From positions 654,501 to 718,500 of the forward strand of contig JASPKZ010002336.1 of assembly GCA_030220185.1 (NCBI GenBank): a stretch of 64,000 bases of DNA. The letters run 5' to 3'. A program made the translations under genes and the position numbers. The DNA is from Diploptera punctata. Lineage: Eukaryota; Arthropoda; Insecta; Blattodea; Blaberidae. The notes below the pieces were generated by a model. That model did no database searches. It was not told the DNA's origin and worked only from the letters and a program-made list of their open reading frames with translations. Below, piece after piece: positions 54,715 to 64,000 of the stretch (the first letter of the stretch is position 1; every line of letters begins with the position of its first letter).

Positions 54715-54890
54715 AGTGAGTGGAGAACTTATTTTTTAACGACTGAAAAGGGACAAGATGTCTGAAACCGTCGGTATCAAAGAAATTTGAAAATTTATGA
54801 GGTGAGTCGTTAAAAAATAAGTTCTCCGCTCACTATTAATGATATAACCTCATAATGTTTACTTCCCAATAATAATTCAAATATACATCA
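54715..54890. repeat. Foldback with a ribozyme motif
   Basis: Arms GAGTGGAGAACTTATTTTTTAACGAC and complement at about 54804-54830. Edge motif ATAACCTCATAATGTTTACTTCCC follows. Confidence 0.75.
54738..54778 (+). ncRNA. Hammerhead-like motif
   Basis: CGA, CTGAAAAG (54743-54750), stem GGACA/TGTCT, GAAA (54763-54766), ACCGTCGGT, A, then TC. G8 is A. Same family as 9762-9805 (minus). Confidence 0.55.
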
Positions 54891-55349
54891 GAAGTATGTC
54901 CAGCTCTAATCATGACATGATTAATTTGATTATGTTTTAATCTGTCTGGAGAATTTCAGGTGCTAGGTGAATTGCTTTATGTGGAAAAGTAGTACTAATG
55001 ATTGTAAAATGATGTGTTATTGCAAAATCACAAAGTCTGTTTCCATTGTCATTAAAAGCAACATGTAGACTACATTTACCAACATTTGGTCTGATATGTG
55101 ATTGCCCAATTTACCGTTCATGACTCCTATAATGATCATGTTATCATGACTTGGGATCTTTTGGTATATTCTATTCATGCAAACATAACAGTTATCTTTA
55201 TCCTCAGTCGGGGTATGAGCGCATATAATAGTTATGTTAAAAAACCTGCCTTGCAAGCGTATGTAACATATTGTTTCATTGACTGATCATTTATCTATTT
55301 TCGTATTCTTTGTTTGTTGCCAAGTTGTACCATTTTATCAGTCCAGCTA

Positions 55350-56145
55350 TTTGTTTTGGGCTTGTTCAAAACTGTTTTCCGGGATAGGGGTATCAATCCT
55401 ATGCCCAACCCCCAACATAGAGGGCTAGGTCATGTGATTTCAGAGATTTTTGTCCCTTAGATCAGTTGCCTTCAATATGGCTATAGAGCCTCGACCAAGC
55501 CTCCCTTACTGGTGGTGTCTCTTCAGCTTCCCCCACCTTTGGGATACATTCCTCTTTTGCCGTTGGACATCCTCTTCTGAGTTGATTCTTCATCTCTATC
55601 ATCTGTATTCTTTCTCTTGGCCTGCCCGGCAAAGGTGACCCTAATGACAGCTACACTCTCACCGACATAGACCAAGGAATCATCAAATCACACTAGCATC
55701 CCACCAACGACAAGGTCATGCAGCTCCCAGGGGACGCAGAAATCATAAGCACTTGAAATATTCAGTCTCACTTCTGCACCGTGCATGCAAAGCTTCGTTC
55801 ACATGACTACGCCAAAGTGTAATTATAATTAAGTGGAGATGGATTACAAAACAGTTTTTAAATGAACACATTATTGAATTAAATGTTAATATTTCAGTAG
55901 TTTAAATTTGGTTTAGTAGCAAGAAATGTAACAGATCAGACTGGATAGTATATGCTGAAGCTGTAAAGTATGTAATATGAATTGAACAGAGATATGTAAC
56001 AACAGTTTAAAGTCTTGCACGTAATTTGTTAATATGAATAAGAAGGTAAGAAATACCACAACACCGGTTAACAAAGAATCAAAGTTTTGAAATTGTATAT
56101 GGCTAACTTGTAACATATTGATAAATTTAATAAATCTTATAAGAT
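55350..56145. other. Old repeat, no gene
   Basis: 55370-55830 shares TGTTCAAAACTGTTTTCCGG and CCCAACCCCCAACATAGAGG with LINE-tail-like repeats such as 31240-31510. No frame is convincing. The rest is AT-rich. Confidence 0.4.
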
Positions 56146-56149
56146 TGTT

Positions 56150-56395
56150 AGTCATCCACAGTTGGACTAGTGGTTTATGCTCCCTTGCCTCTGGTCCTGA
56201 GAGTTGTTAGTTCAAACCCAAACCCAGCTGCAGGCTGCAGTCGTGGATTTTTTTTAGATGAAAAATCCAAGGAGCAAGTCCTCTGGGAGGGACTTTAAAA
56301 AAACATTAACACTTCTAACCTTCTGACCAAAGTAGAGGCAATGGCTCAACAATGAGCTACGCCGTTAATCATAATAATAATAAGGTTGTTAGTGT
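56150..56395 (+). mobile_element. SINE-like repeat with tRNA-derived head
   Basis: Box A-like GTTGGACTAGTGGTTTATGC, box B-like TTAGTTCAAACCC, then AGTCCTCTGGGAGGGACTT as at 33845. It ends in an (ATA)n run. Confidence 0.6.
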
Positions 56396-56409
56396 TATGA
56401 AAACTATAT

Positions 56410-57190
56410 TGTGGTATAACTAACTCACTGGCTCTATCGAACCCATAGGTTCATGGCCATGCAGACATAAGCTCTCCATACATCCCTATCCTGAGCCAAT
56501 GTTTTCCATCATCCCCTGTATAATCTACGTCCCTCAAATCATGGATAATGTTATTCTCCCACCTCTTTCTTGGTCTACCAACTGGGCATTTTCCCTCTGG
56601 TTTTCTTACAAGAAGCTTCCTTGCACCTCTTTCATCCCTCATGTGCCACATGTCCTGCCCATCACAGTCTACGAAACTTAACTGTTTTTAATATACCCAG
56701 CTTCCTATACAATTCATATCATGTAGCTCACTATTATGTAGTTTTCTCCATTTGCATGTCTTTATCTCTTTTGGTCCAAAAATTTTCCTAAGAACTTTAT
56801 TCTCAAATCTCGTAATCATCTTTCCTCCTTTAAAGTAAGTGTCCATGTTACGCATCCATGTAATATAACTGGGAGAATAACTATATTTTCAGTTTTAACA
56901 TTTTTTTTAAAGGAGTTGGGATGACAAGAGTCCCTGTAATGCATAATAGCACGCATTTCCAGAATTGAGCCTATGTTTAATTTCCTTGTGTATCTCATGC
57001 CTATTTGTAATTATTGTTCCTAGATACTTGGAATCAGCCACTTCTTCAAAATGTCCTTCATTTGTCATTAGTTGTCCATTTCCATTATATAACACATTTC
57101 TAAGTGTGAACATACATTTAGTTTCATTGTTGTTTACTATATTGTGGTATAAACTAATATTAATACATAAACATGGAATATGAATCAACA
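56410..57190 (-). mobile_element. LINE RT end and C-terminal region
   Basis: Minus strand in broken frames: FEEVADSKYLGTIITNR, HRLNSGNACYYALQGLL, HGCVTWTLTLKEER, then CPVGRPRKRWENNIIHDLRD. This is the region after the RT of an RTE-like LINE. At least two frameshifts. Confidence 0.8.
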
Positions 57191-57625
57191 TAGACTAAAA
57201 GCCTCCTAAATGAAACTAACCTCAATTTTTCAATAAACTGGATGCCTAGGCTTAATAAATTTCAAAATACCTAAAGAGAATTTGATCCAACAAATAAAAA
57301 GGGGGTCTCTTTTTTTAGTTTTAGGAAGTATACAAGAAGTTTCAAACGTTTCTGATAACATGAAGTTAAAAATGTGTCTGGTCTGACATGGAATTACTCA
57401 TATACTTTTACTCTCGCACTAAATTTGTAGTTATATTTTTTACACATTCTTTAAATTACTTGTCACTTCGAAGAATAATTAATTTAAGTGTTCATATTAA
57501 CAATTAGTGTCTGCAAATGATTTGCAGTTTCAGTGGAAGCACTCTTAATAGGGAAGCAACATATATTCTAAAATGTTCAAAATTATCTTCACCTTGAAGC
57601 TTTATATTAATAAATTTCCACAAAC

Positions 57626-58120
57626 CTGTTCTAGTTTTTGAAGGGCTGAATCTACGTCATTTGCTTTCAAGTATTTACTGTCAGACATAATAGTCTCTTC
57701 CGCTTTCCTCTTCTTGCTGGTATTTGATTTTGACGTTCCTGGCATTTCATCAAATACAGCACTTTGGGATGTTATCGGTTGTTCATAAAACTTTGTTTCT
57801 GAAATATCAATCTCAGACTCAAAGCAGTCACCTGTTTCAGACTGAGATGTCATCGGTTGTTCATAAAACTTTGTTTCTGAAATATCAATCACAGACTCAA
57901 AGCAGTCACCTGTGTCAGACTGATGAGTTTCTGAATATGATTCATCTGACAATTCAATCTCTGTTTTTATTAAATCTGTTTGAGTAAGAGTTGCAAAAGG
58001 AATGCTAGGCGTTGCACCTGTAGAAGGAGCAGATGTTGCAGCTGTAGGGACTATAGATGGGTCAGGTGCTGTAGATGTGTCATTTTTTGGGGTTGATGAT
58101 TGAGCTGAAGAATGTAAAGT
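57626..58120 (-). CDS. Acidic exon, possible 3' exon of the hAT/ZMYM1-like gene
   Basis: Bounded on the minus strand by TTATTTTACAG|ACT and GAACAG|GTTTGT, phase 0 at the start. It encodes 165 codons: a Ser/Thr/Pro/Ala-rich start, then two near-identical copies of TGDCFES-IDISETKFYEQP, a basic SNTSKKRKAEE (possible nuclear signal) and ALQKLEQ. The upstream hAT frame ends at a phase 0 donor, so the two can splice. The joint is inferred. No known domain. Confidence 0.55.
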
Positions 58121-58447
58121 CTGTAAAATAAGAAAAATAAATCTTTAATGAATAATTTGATGTATTAATTTAAATTTTAACATTCACAATGATGGACAAT
58201 TTTTCTTTTCAACATAGCTTTAATGAATATGTTTAGGTTAATTACAGACATAATTAGTGCAGGACTTATACTGGATGAACATTCTTTCACAGGATCGACT
58301 GCACGACTTTAACTAGTGGTACTAATTAAAAGACAGAGAGTACAGGTGACAAGGTTTGCAGTAAATATAGTATGTTTGTCATGTAAGTTATTTAAAAATA
58401 AGAGTAATTTACTCATAGAGTATATATCAAGCAATTATATATTGGAA

Positions 58448-58769
58448 GTCCACCGCTATGGTCTCGAGGTAGCAATCTGCCTTGTCATGCAGCGGGCCTG
58501 GGTTTGATCCCTGGTCGGGTCAGTTTTTCTGGGCGAGGTTTTTATCAGGGTTTTTCCTCACCTGTAAGACAAATGTCAGGAAAACTTTAAGGCCCAAACG
58601 GTCCCCGAAATCATATGGCTGCCATCATCATCATTATCCTTCACCGGTGTGGAAAGCAATGGGAAGCTATCACACCTACAATTCCCTAGTAAAGCTGCAA
58701 TCATAGCATGAAAATGCTATGATTGCAGAGAAGGACCTGCCTTCGGGCAGAATTACTATGGATGGATTG
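58448..58769 (+). mobile_element. tRNA-derived SINE, copy 4
   Basis: Same family as 32976, flanked by ATATATTGGAA (58437-58447 and 58770-58780). It ends ACTATGGATGGATTG. Confidence 0.87.
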
Positions 58770-59159
58770 ATATATTGGAACTATCTCCCTTCATTTTTCA
58801 CACATTTCTGTTACCTGCTTAGGAAAATGAATCATTACCCTCTGCAGTTCCCTCTGAGAGCAGTAATTTCTTGACAAACATTAAAAGTTCATCTAAAGTG
58901 TGTAGATTTTATTTTTGTTAACTTTCTTTTTTAATGCCCCAGACATAAAAATCACAGAGGGATTAAATGAAGAGGAACAAGGGGGGGGCATATATTGTTA
59001 GTGATAACTCTTATCTTCAAACACCGTATGAATTTCCTTTAAGAAATCATTGGTTGTATGTGCCATCATAGAGTCCTGCCTTCGGCTTACCAGGTGAATC
59101 ATTTTCCAATCAGTGTAGGGATGACACATGGTCAACATGTGAAGTCCCCAAGCCGCTAT

Positions 59160-59480
59160 AGCAAGTTTTCTCAATCTGTATCTACTTATTTATTGTAAAA
59201 GTTAAATTATCTCACTGCAGACCTAAGGAGGCACTTGGGGTAGTAGGAAAGTTAAGTTCTGCCTTTACTACACAAATGGCATTAAATGTCAACACTGCAT
59301 GATAACCACCTTTACCCCCTTAACAGTCTGGTACTTATTCCCTTTAGAGGCTGAGTCAACTCCAGGACCATTGTACTCCCAGAAGGATTAGACCAGTTTA
59401 AAGATCCTGATCCCACTGGGACTCAAACTCCTGATCTTCCAGCTGGTAGCACATTGCCTTAATTGTAGCTACTTGAATTC
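59160..59480 (-). mobile_element. Diverged SINE (family of 29735)
   Basis: GGCACTTGGGGTAGTAGG and CAAATGGCATTAAATGTC align with 29755-29820; ACTGGGACTCAAACTCCTG is a minus-strand box B. No clear target duplication. Confidence 0.5.
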
Positions 59481-59984
59481 ATCATGATTCTGAAAGGGCA
59501 CAGATCACACGAAAACTAAAAGAAAACATTCCATTGTGCAACGGGCCAAGAAGGCTCTTTACCTTCCAGCTGGCTGCTAGCATTACATCTACATGAGGTA
59601 AACAATCATCCAAAAAGTACAGGGGTGAAATGTGGTCAGCATATAGATTCCCTCATCCATTATACTGGTTTTCTCAACCTGGAGCTGCTACTTATTGTAG
59701 CTACCAAATTTCTCATAATGCTACCAACTCTATACTGGCCAAAATTACATGAGAAAATTTCTTTCCATAACGGGACTCAAATCTGCCCACGTCCCATTGC
59801 TCTGCACCAAAGAATAATATCTTAAACTGCTCAACTACAGTGGGGGATTATTAACACAAGCAACAGTGGCATATGGTGATATTTTCAGTGGGGACCAACA
59901 GTAACTTTCATGATACTATTTGACAAATATAAAAGTAATAAAATATATTAGGTCATTTATATTAAATAAAAAAATAAAGCTTAC

Positions 59985-62225
59985 CTCCTTCATCATCTCT
60001 CTATACATCAAAGGAATCTTCCTCACTTCTTTTCGGGCAAATTTTTCTATGACATCATCATAAAAAAATCTTTGGCTTTGGATTTTGTTCAATAGAGCAT
60101 TTTCAATTGATAACAGTGAAAGTTGGGAAAGTCTATCTTCGCATTGAGTGTTCCGTGCATAATTCTTGATGCGTTTTAAACAAGAAAAAGTATGTTCTAC
60201 TTTGAAGGTAATCACTGGAATTGTAGCTATGAGGCAGCATAATTTATAAACTTCTGGAAATGCTTCTTCACCTAACTCAGTATATTTCAAAAACTTTACA
60301 ATCTCAGTCACTGTCCTGCCTGAAAAGTCTGACAACCTATAAACAGCCACTAACTCACTCCGCAAATTGTCAAAATTAAACAAATTTTTGTAAGCTGACT
60401 TAAGAGATTTAAACAAAGTTTCAGGAAAATCAATTTCGAAAGATCGAAACTTTTTCGAATCAATTAACTCAATAAATTGTAATTCTTTTAAATCACAAAA
60501 TCTGTTTTCCATTTGGCTAACTATTGTATCAATTATCTTGTTGTAAAGACACAAATATCTCGTTCTGGAATCATCCAATTCACTTTCCTGATGATGCTTT
60601 CTAGGTTCATTCTCACTTGTATTACTTTCTTCTAGTGTTGCATATATGTCATCAAATTTGTTTTGAGATTTTTTAATGAAAGAAATTGTTTCTTTCGCTT
60701 TCGCTATGCAATACTTTACATCAAAAGTCTTTGTCTGGAGAATATTGAATAATGTATCAGTGCGAGCAAAAATATGACTGAAGATTTCCAACAGAAAAGA
60801 AAAGGTGAAATCCTTCAATGATGCTAAATATCCTCTGGCACAAATAAAAGTATCACTATCCCAGCAGTCTGGGTCATCAACAATATGCTCAAAAAATGAG
60901 ATCAATTCTTTCTTATTTTTATGCACAGTGTTCACAATCCTAGAATTGTAATTCCAACATGTAACTGACACTGATGGAAACCTCTCCTTGACTTCTGATG
61001 CATTCAATGCATTTACATGCTTTGTTAAATGAGAAAAAAATGAACAGAAACCACATAATGTTTTAAAAAATATTTTACATTCCTTTATGAATTGCACTGA
61101 CTGTGATAAAATTAAATTAAGTCTATGCTCGTAACAGTGGACGAAAAATGCATTTGGACATTTTTTCTTCACTAGTGCTTGCAATTCATTTAAATTACTA
61201 GAAAATATTGCAGTTCCATCATATCCATATGCTACGAGCTTGTTCTCACATTGAAAGTTCAAAAGGATTTTAAACACATGTTCGCTCAACCCAACTGCAG
61301 AGTGATTATTGCTGACATCGGTGAAACCTAAAAATCTCTCCTGAATCTCACCTTCTTTTACATAACGAATGACAGTGGAAAGCTGAGATAATTTTGCAGC
61401 ATCAGTTGTTTCGTCCAGCATTAAAGCAACAAAAGGTGCCTCTTTTATTTCTTCCCTTATTACATCTAATATTACATCACTAATACTTTCAATAATGTGA
61501 TTTTGAATATGATTTGATGTTCCTTTGAAAACTGTAGCATTGTGTAAGTGTGCATCTAATTTGGTATCATACTTGGATAGCAAGTGCAAGACTTCTATAT
61601 AGTTTCCCCGATTAAGGGATTCATTATGTTCGTTATGACCTCTGAAATATAGCTCTTGCTTCACCAGTAAACAAGTTACATCAATTAATCGCTTCATTAT
61701 TTCTCTATTAGAGTCAACTTCGGCATTATGTTTCAAAACATCCTTTCTGCATAGTTCACTTAATTCAAAGTCTATCCTTGTTTTACCGAAAGTTTTCAAT
61801 TTTGTTATCGCAGACAAATGTGATTGTGTCCTCTCATGGCGATTTCTTGATTTGTGAAAATTCTTCATATCAAAGAAACCTGTGCAATTCCATATTCTTC
61901 TCTCAGTGCCAAAAAGAACACAAGGCCAGCAAAATAATTTATTTTTCGTTTCACATGCAGTTAACCATTTTGTAGAATTGTAGTGTTCATTTTTGAAACG
62001 ACGCACGTAGTTTTTCTGTTTTGTAGCAATAGAAACGTCCGGGGTAGGCCTACCTTTTACTATAATATCGTGTTTTTCCTGAAAACTTAAATGTTTAAAT
62101 GAAATACTTAACAAAAGATCTAAAACACAACATTGTTGCTGTTGAGAGGTGTTACTGGTTCCACTATCGGATGTAGTTGGTGTGGGATCCAGTGGTCCTG
62201 TTTTATTAGTCGAGTCCCTTTTCAT
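59985..62225 (-). CDS. hAT-transposase-derived protein, ZMYM1-like
   Basis: One uninterrupted minus-strand frame from ATG at 62225 (769 codons to the stop at 59916, or 747 to a donor MMKE|GTAAGC at 59985). After a polar N-terminus comes a TTF-type zinc finger region (NKLFCWPCVLFG, HERTQSHLSA). Then a DUF4371-like core with FVALMLDETTDAAKLSQL (first catalytic-type Asp) and VAYGYDGTAIFSS (second), FFVHCYEHRLNLILS, and a C-terminal hAT dimerisation motif (VEHTFSCLKRIKNYARN, LLSIENALLNK). The length is normal for ZMYM1/KIAA1586-type genes. Intact coding beside dead elements suggests a recent transposon or a domesticated gene. No hAT terminal repeats were found. It may splice to 57626-58120. Confidence 0.82.
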
Positions 62226-62469
62226 TTCTACTTAACAGCGCTATCGATTTCTTTATGCCCCACTTCACAGGCACACTTGTAGTACACCACTAATAATACA
62301 CAAAAATCACATTGATATCGTGGATTATACAAGAATATATACACGAAAGTTGTCTACTACAGAATGCCCAAGCTTGTCAAACTGTTAACGCACAACGAGG
62401 AATATGTAATTTGCAACTGTTTCAAAAGCACGCTGATTAATTCCTGGTGTCGGAAATTAGAATATTAAA

Positions 62470-62692
62470 ATACGTATCTGATATAGCAGTCGTCCTCAAC
62501 TAAATTAAATTTACGTTAAACTTAATCAAGTTGTTAAAACGATTAAGGCCTTTCAGAATTACGTTCCATCTTCTACATTCCATTTGGTACCAGAAGATGG
62601 AACGTGATTCTGAAAGGCCTTCACAGTTTTAACTACTTGAAGTTTCTTTAACAATTTAATTTAATTGAGGACGACTGCTATATCAGGTAGGT
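62470..62692. repeat. Foldback with eroded ribozyme-like cores
   Basis: Arms TGATATAGCAGTCGTCCTCA (62480) and complement (62668-62687). Inner plus-strand CAGAAGAT, GGAA/TTCT hairpin, GAAA and GGCC palindrome repeat the hammerhead layout, but U4 is A. The mirror arm has TAGAAGAT. Confidence 0.6.
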
Positions 62693-63059
62693 GTACTTAT
62701 TTTAACATTTTATTACATAACCTCAACGGCGTTTTACAATGGATTTTAGAAGTATTGCTCGGAAATTACCGTGGGAGGGTAATTTGCGGACTGGGCGAGT
62801 CCAAATCTGAAGACGATGAGGGAAGGAAGCATAAATTTACGCTGGCATTTGTTGGTTCTCTATGGTCTTAAGAAACGTTTTAAAGTTTAAACATGAAAAT
62901 TTAATAAATTTTGTAAGTTTACGATACTTAGGGGATTAACCCAGTCCATTGATGGCACGTCACTGAATTACTAATTTTGCAGTAGAGGAATTTGCAATGA
63001 ATTAATAATAATAGAAAGGAGCACTGAGAAGAGCATTCATTTCGAAAGTTTTATATCTT

Positions 63060-64000
63060 CTTTTTTCACTGATCACTTGTATTCAAGTATTCACTCTTTG
63101 CTATATTCACTAATTGATTTTGTTCTGTTTTTACACTTTGTGATATAAAGTTTACACTTATCACCGCATAGTACACATCTGCAGTTTTCAGTTGGCTGAT
63201 GATTTTTTTTATTTTTGCAGATTTTATGATGAAAGTCATGCATCACAAGTCTGGTTACAACATGTCTTTGTGTTTAACATTCTCTTGTCCATTTTCTGTC
63301 TGTCATGGCACTGGAAGTGTAAAATTCCTAATTTATTTCCTTCCGTTTCTGTTCTCTGGTTTGTACTGCTTTTGATATGGTTCTGTAGATGGTAGGAGGT
63401 ATGCTTTCCTGATGTCTTCTATGAAATATATTTCTCGAATAAATTCATATATTAATCTGGATGGTGCTGTTTTTCCAGTTCCAATGGTTCTCTTCATGAA
63501 GCTTGCTTTCACTTTCTTTATTTTGTTGATGTCGCTGATAGTTAATTTGTGCCATATGATATCCCGTATGTAACTATGGGAGATATTGTGGGTGTGTCAT
63601 TGCAGTGTCTGTTGTTAGTTTTGTAAGGTTTTTGATATTATAGATCGCTTTTATTGCTGATGTTCTGTCTTGGACGTGTATGCTGAAGGATGTCGCTGTG
63701 GTCTGCATGGTGATACCTAGGTATTTGTACCTGTTGACTGTCTCTAGAGGACTTCCTGCCGATGTAATGGTATCTTCTGCTGCTTTCCTCCCCCTTATCT
63801 GAACGTCATAAAGTCATGAACTGTTTTGTCCTCATTTACTGCAAGTTGATTTTAGTGTGCCCATTATTCACTATTTCCTGCACCTCTGCTTTATTTTGGG
63901 ATCCAATCATCATGTCATATGCATACATTATTATGGTTGTTTGATCGCCCTTCATTATAATTTGGCAGTCTGCTGTGAGGATGTTGAATAATATAGGGCT
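63060..64000 (-). mobile_element. LINE RT fragment
   Basis: Minus strand from the right edge: LFNILTADCQIIMKGDQTTI then IMYAYDMMIG, where LINE RTs have YADD; the first catalytic Asp is Tyr. IPRY (frames broken) and RLIYEFIREIYFIEDIRKAY follow. It continues beyond the window. A dead copy. Confidence 0.65.

Larger units (their letters stand above)
54340..55340 (-). mobile_element. LINE endonuclease fragment with an inserted foldback
   Basis: Minus strand 55256-55017 reads GRFFNITIICAHTPTEDKD, an APE endonuclease segment (NIT.I.AH.PTE). Near 54660, ADSDHNIVQIKYRP gives the catalytic SDH motif. Between them a ribozyme foldback (54715-54890) is inserted. Two direct copies of CCTTAACCAAACAAAA (near 54357 and 54528) lie at the left. 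Confidence 0.65.

Overview
This window looks like nuclear DNA from a repeat-rich insect, probably a hemimetabolous one such as a cockroach or termite relative. The species is an inference from repeat content and intron size. It is AT-rich, has GT-AG exons with a 32 kb intron, and is dominated by nested transposable elements. There are no operons, bacterial promoters or CRISPR arrays.

Host gene: four plus-strand exons (1442-1801, 4211-4594, 10177-10369, 42379-42467) have compatible phases and join into the C-terminal part of RPAP3 (Drosophila spaghetti), including the RPAP3_C domain. The 5' exons lie left of the window. A minus-strand hAT/ZMYM1-type open reading frame (59985-62225) may splice to an acidic exon at 57626-58120; a decayed copy of that exon lies near 52060-52386.

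Intron layers: an 11.5-26.4 kb Gypsy/errantivirus-type endogenous retrovirus (accessory ORF, gag, pol, env) is dead. Its protease, RT, RNase H and integrase catalytic positions are altered and env is broken. Inside it sit a 5'-truncated LINE with RNase H (14 bp target duplication), a 4.56 kb minus-strand LTR element with one 368-codon ORF (AAAT duplication), a tRNA-like foldback, and a ribozyme-element fragment in the 3' LTR. Next comes a LINE (26863-41205, 13 bp duplication). It is split by a 12.17 kb PIF/Harbinger-like element (27717-39885, TTA duplication), and removing that element restores the LINE reading frame.

Most interesting system: at least 25 sequences across the window share CUGANGA-like + U, a short hairpin, GAAA, a short palindrome, then UH. 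Hairpin sequences differ completely between families yet stay paired, and the 5' flank often pairs with the bases after UH. This is the type I hammerhead ribozyme layout. The motifs sit in inverted-repeat (foldback) elements and in the 3' ends of Penelope-like retroelement fragments with GIY-YIG endonuclease coding. In several fragments the ribozyme overlaps the last codons of the ORF. A donor-like TATGAGGTRAG box follows many copies by about 26-38 nt. One plus-strand copy lies about 200 nt past the RPAP3 stop codon.

A second unusual class is tRNA-like units with a shared TTTTTCTCTT tail. They occur singly, as inverted pairs, and as an 1100 bp tandem-plus-inverted concatemer (50382-51481) with an 11 bp target duplication. 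The rest is SINEs, Tigger, mariner and MITE copies, LINE fragments and simple repeats.
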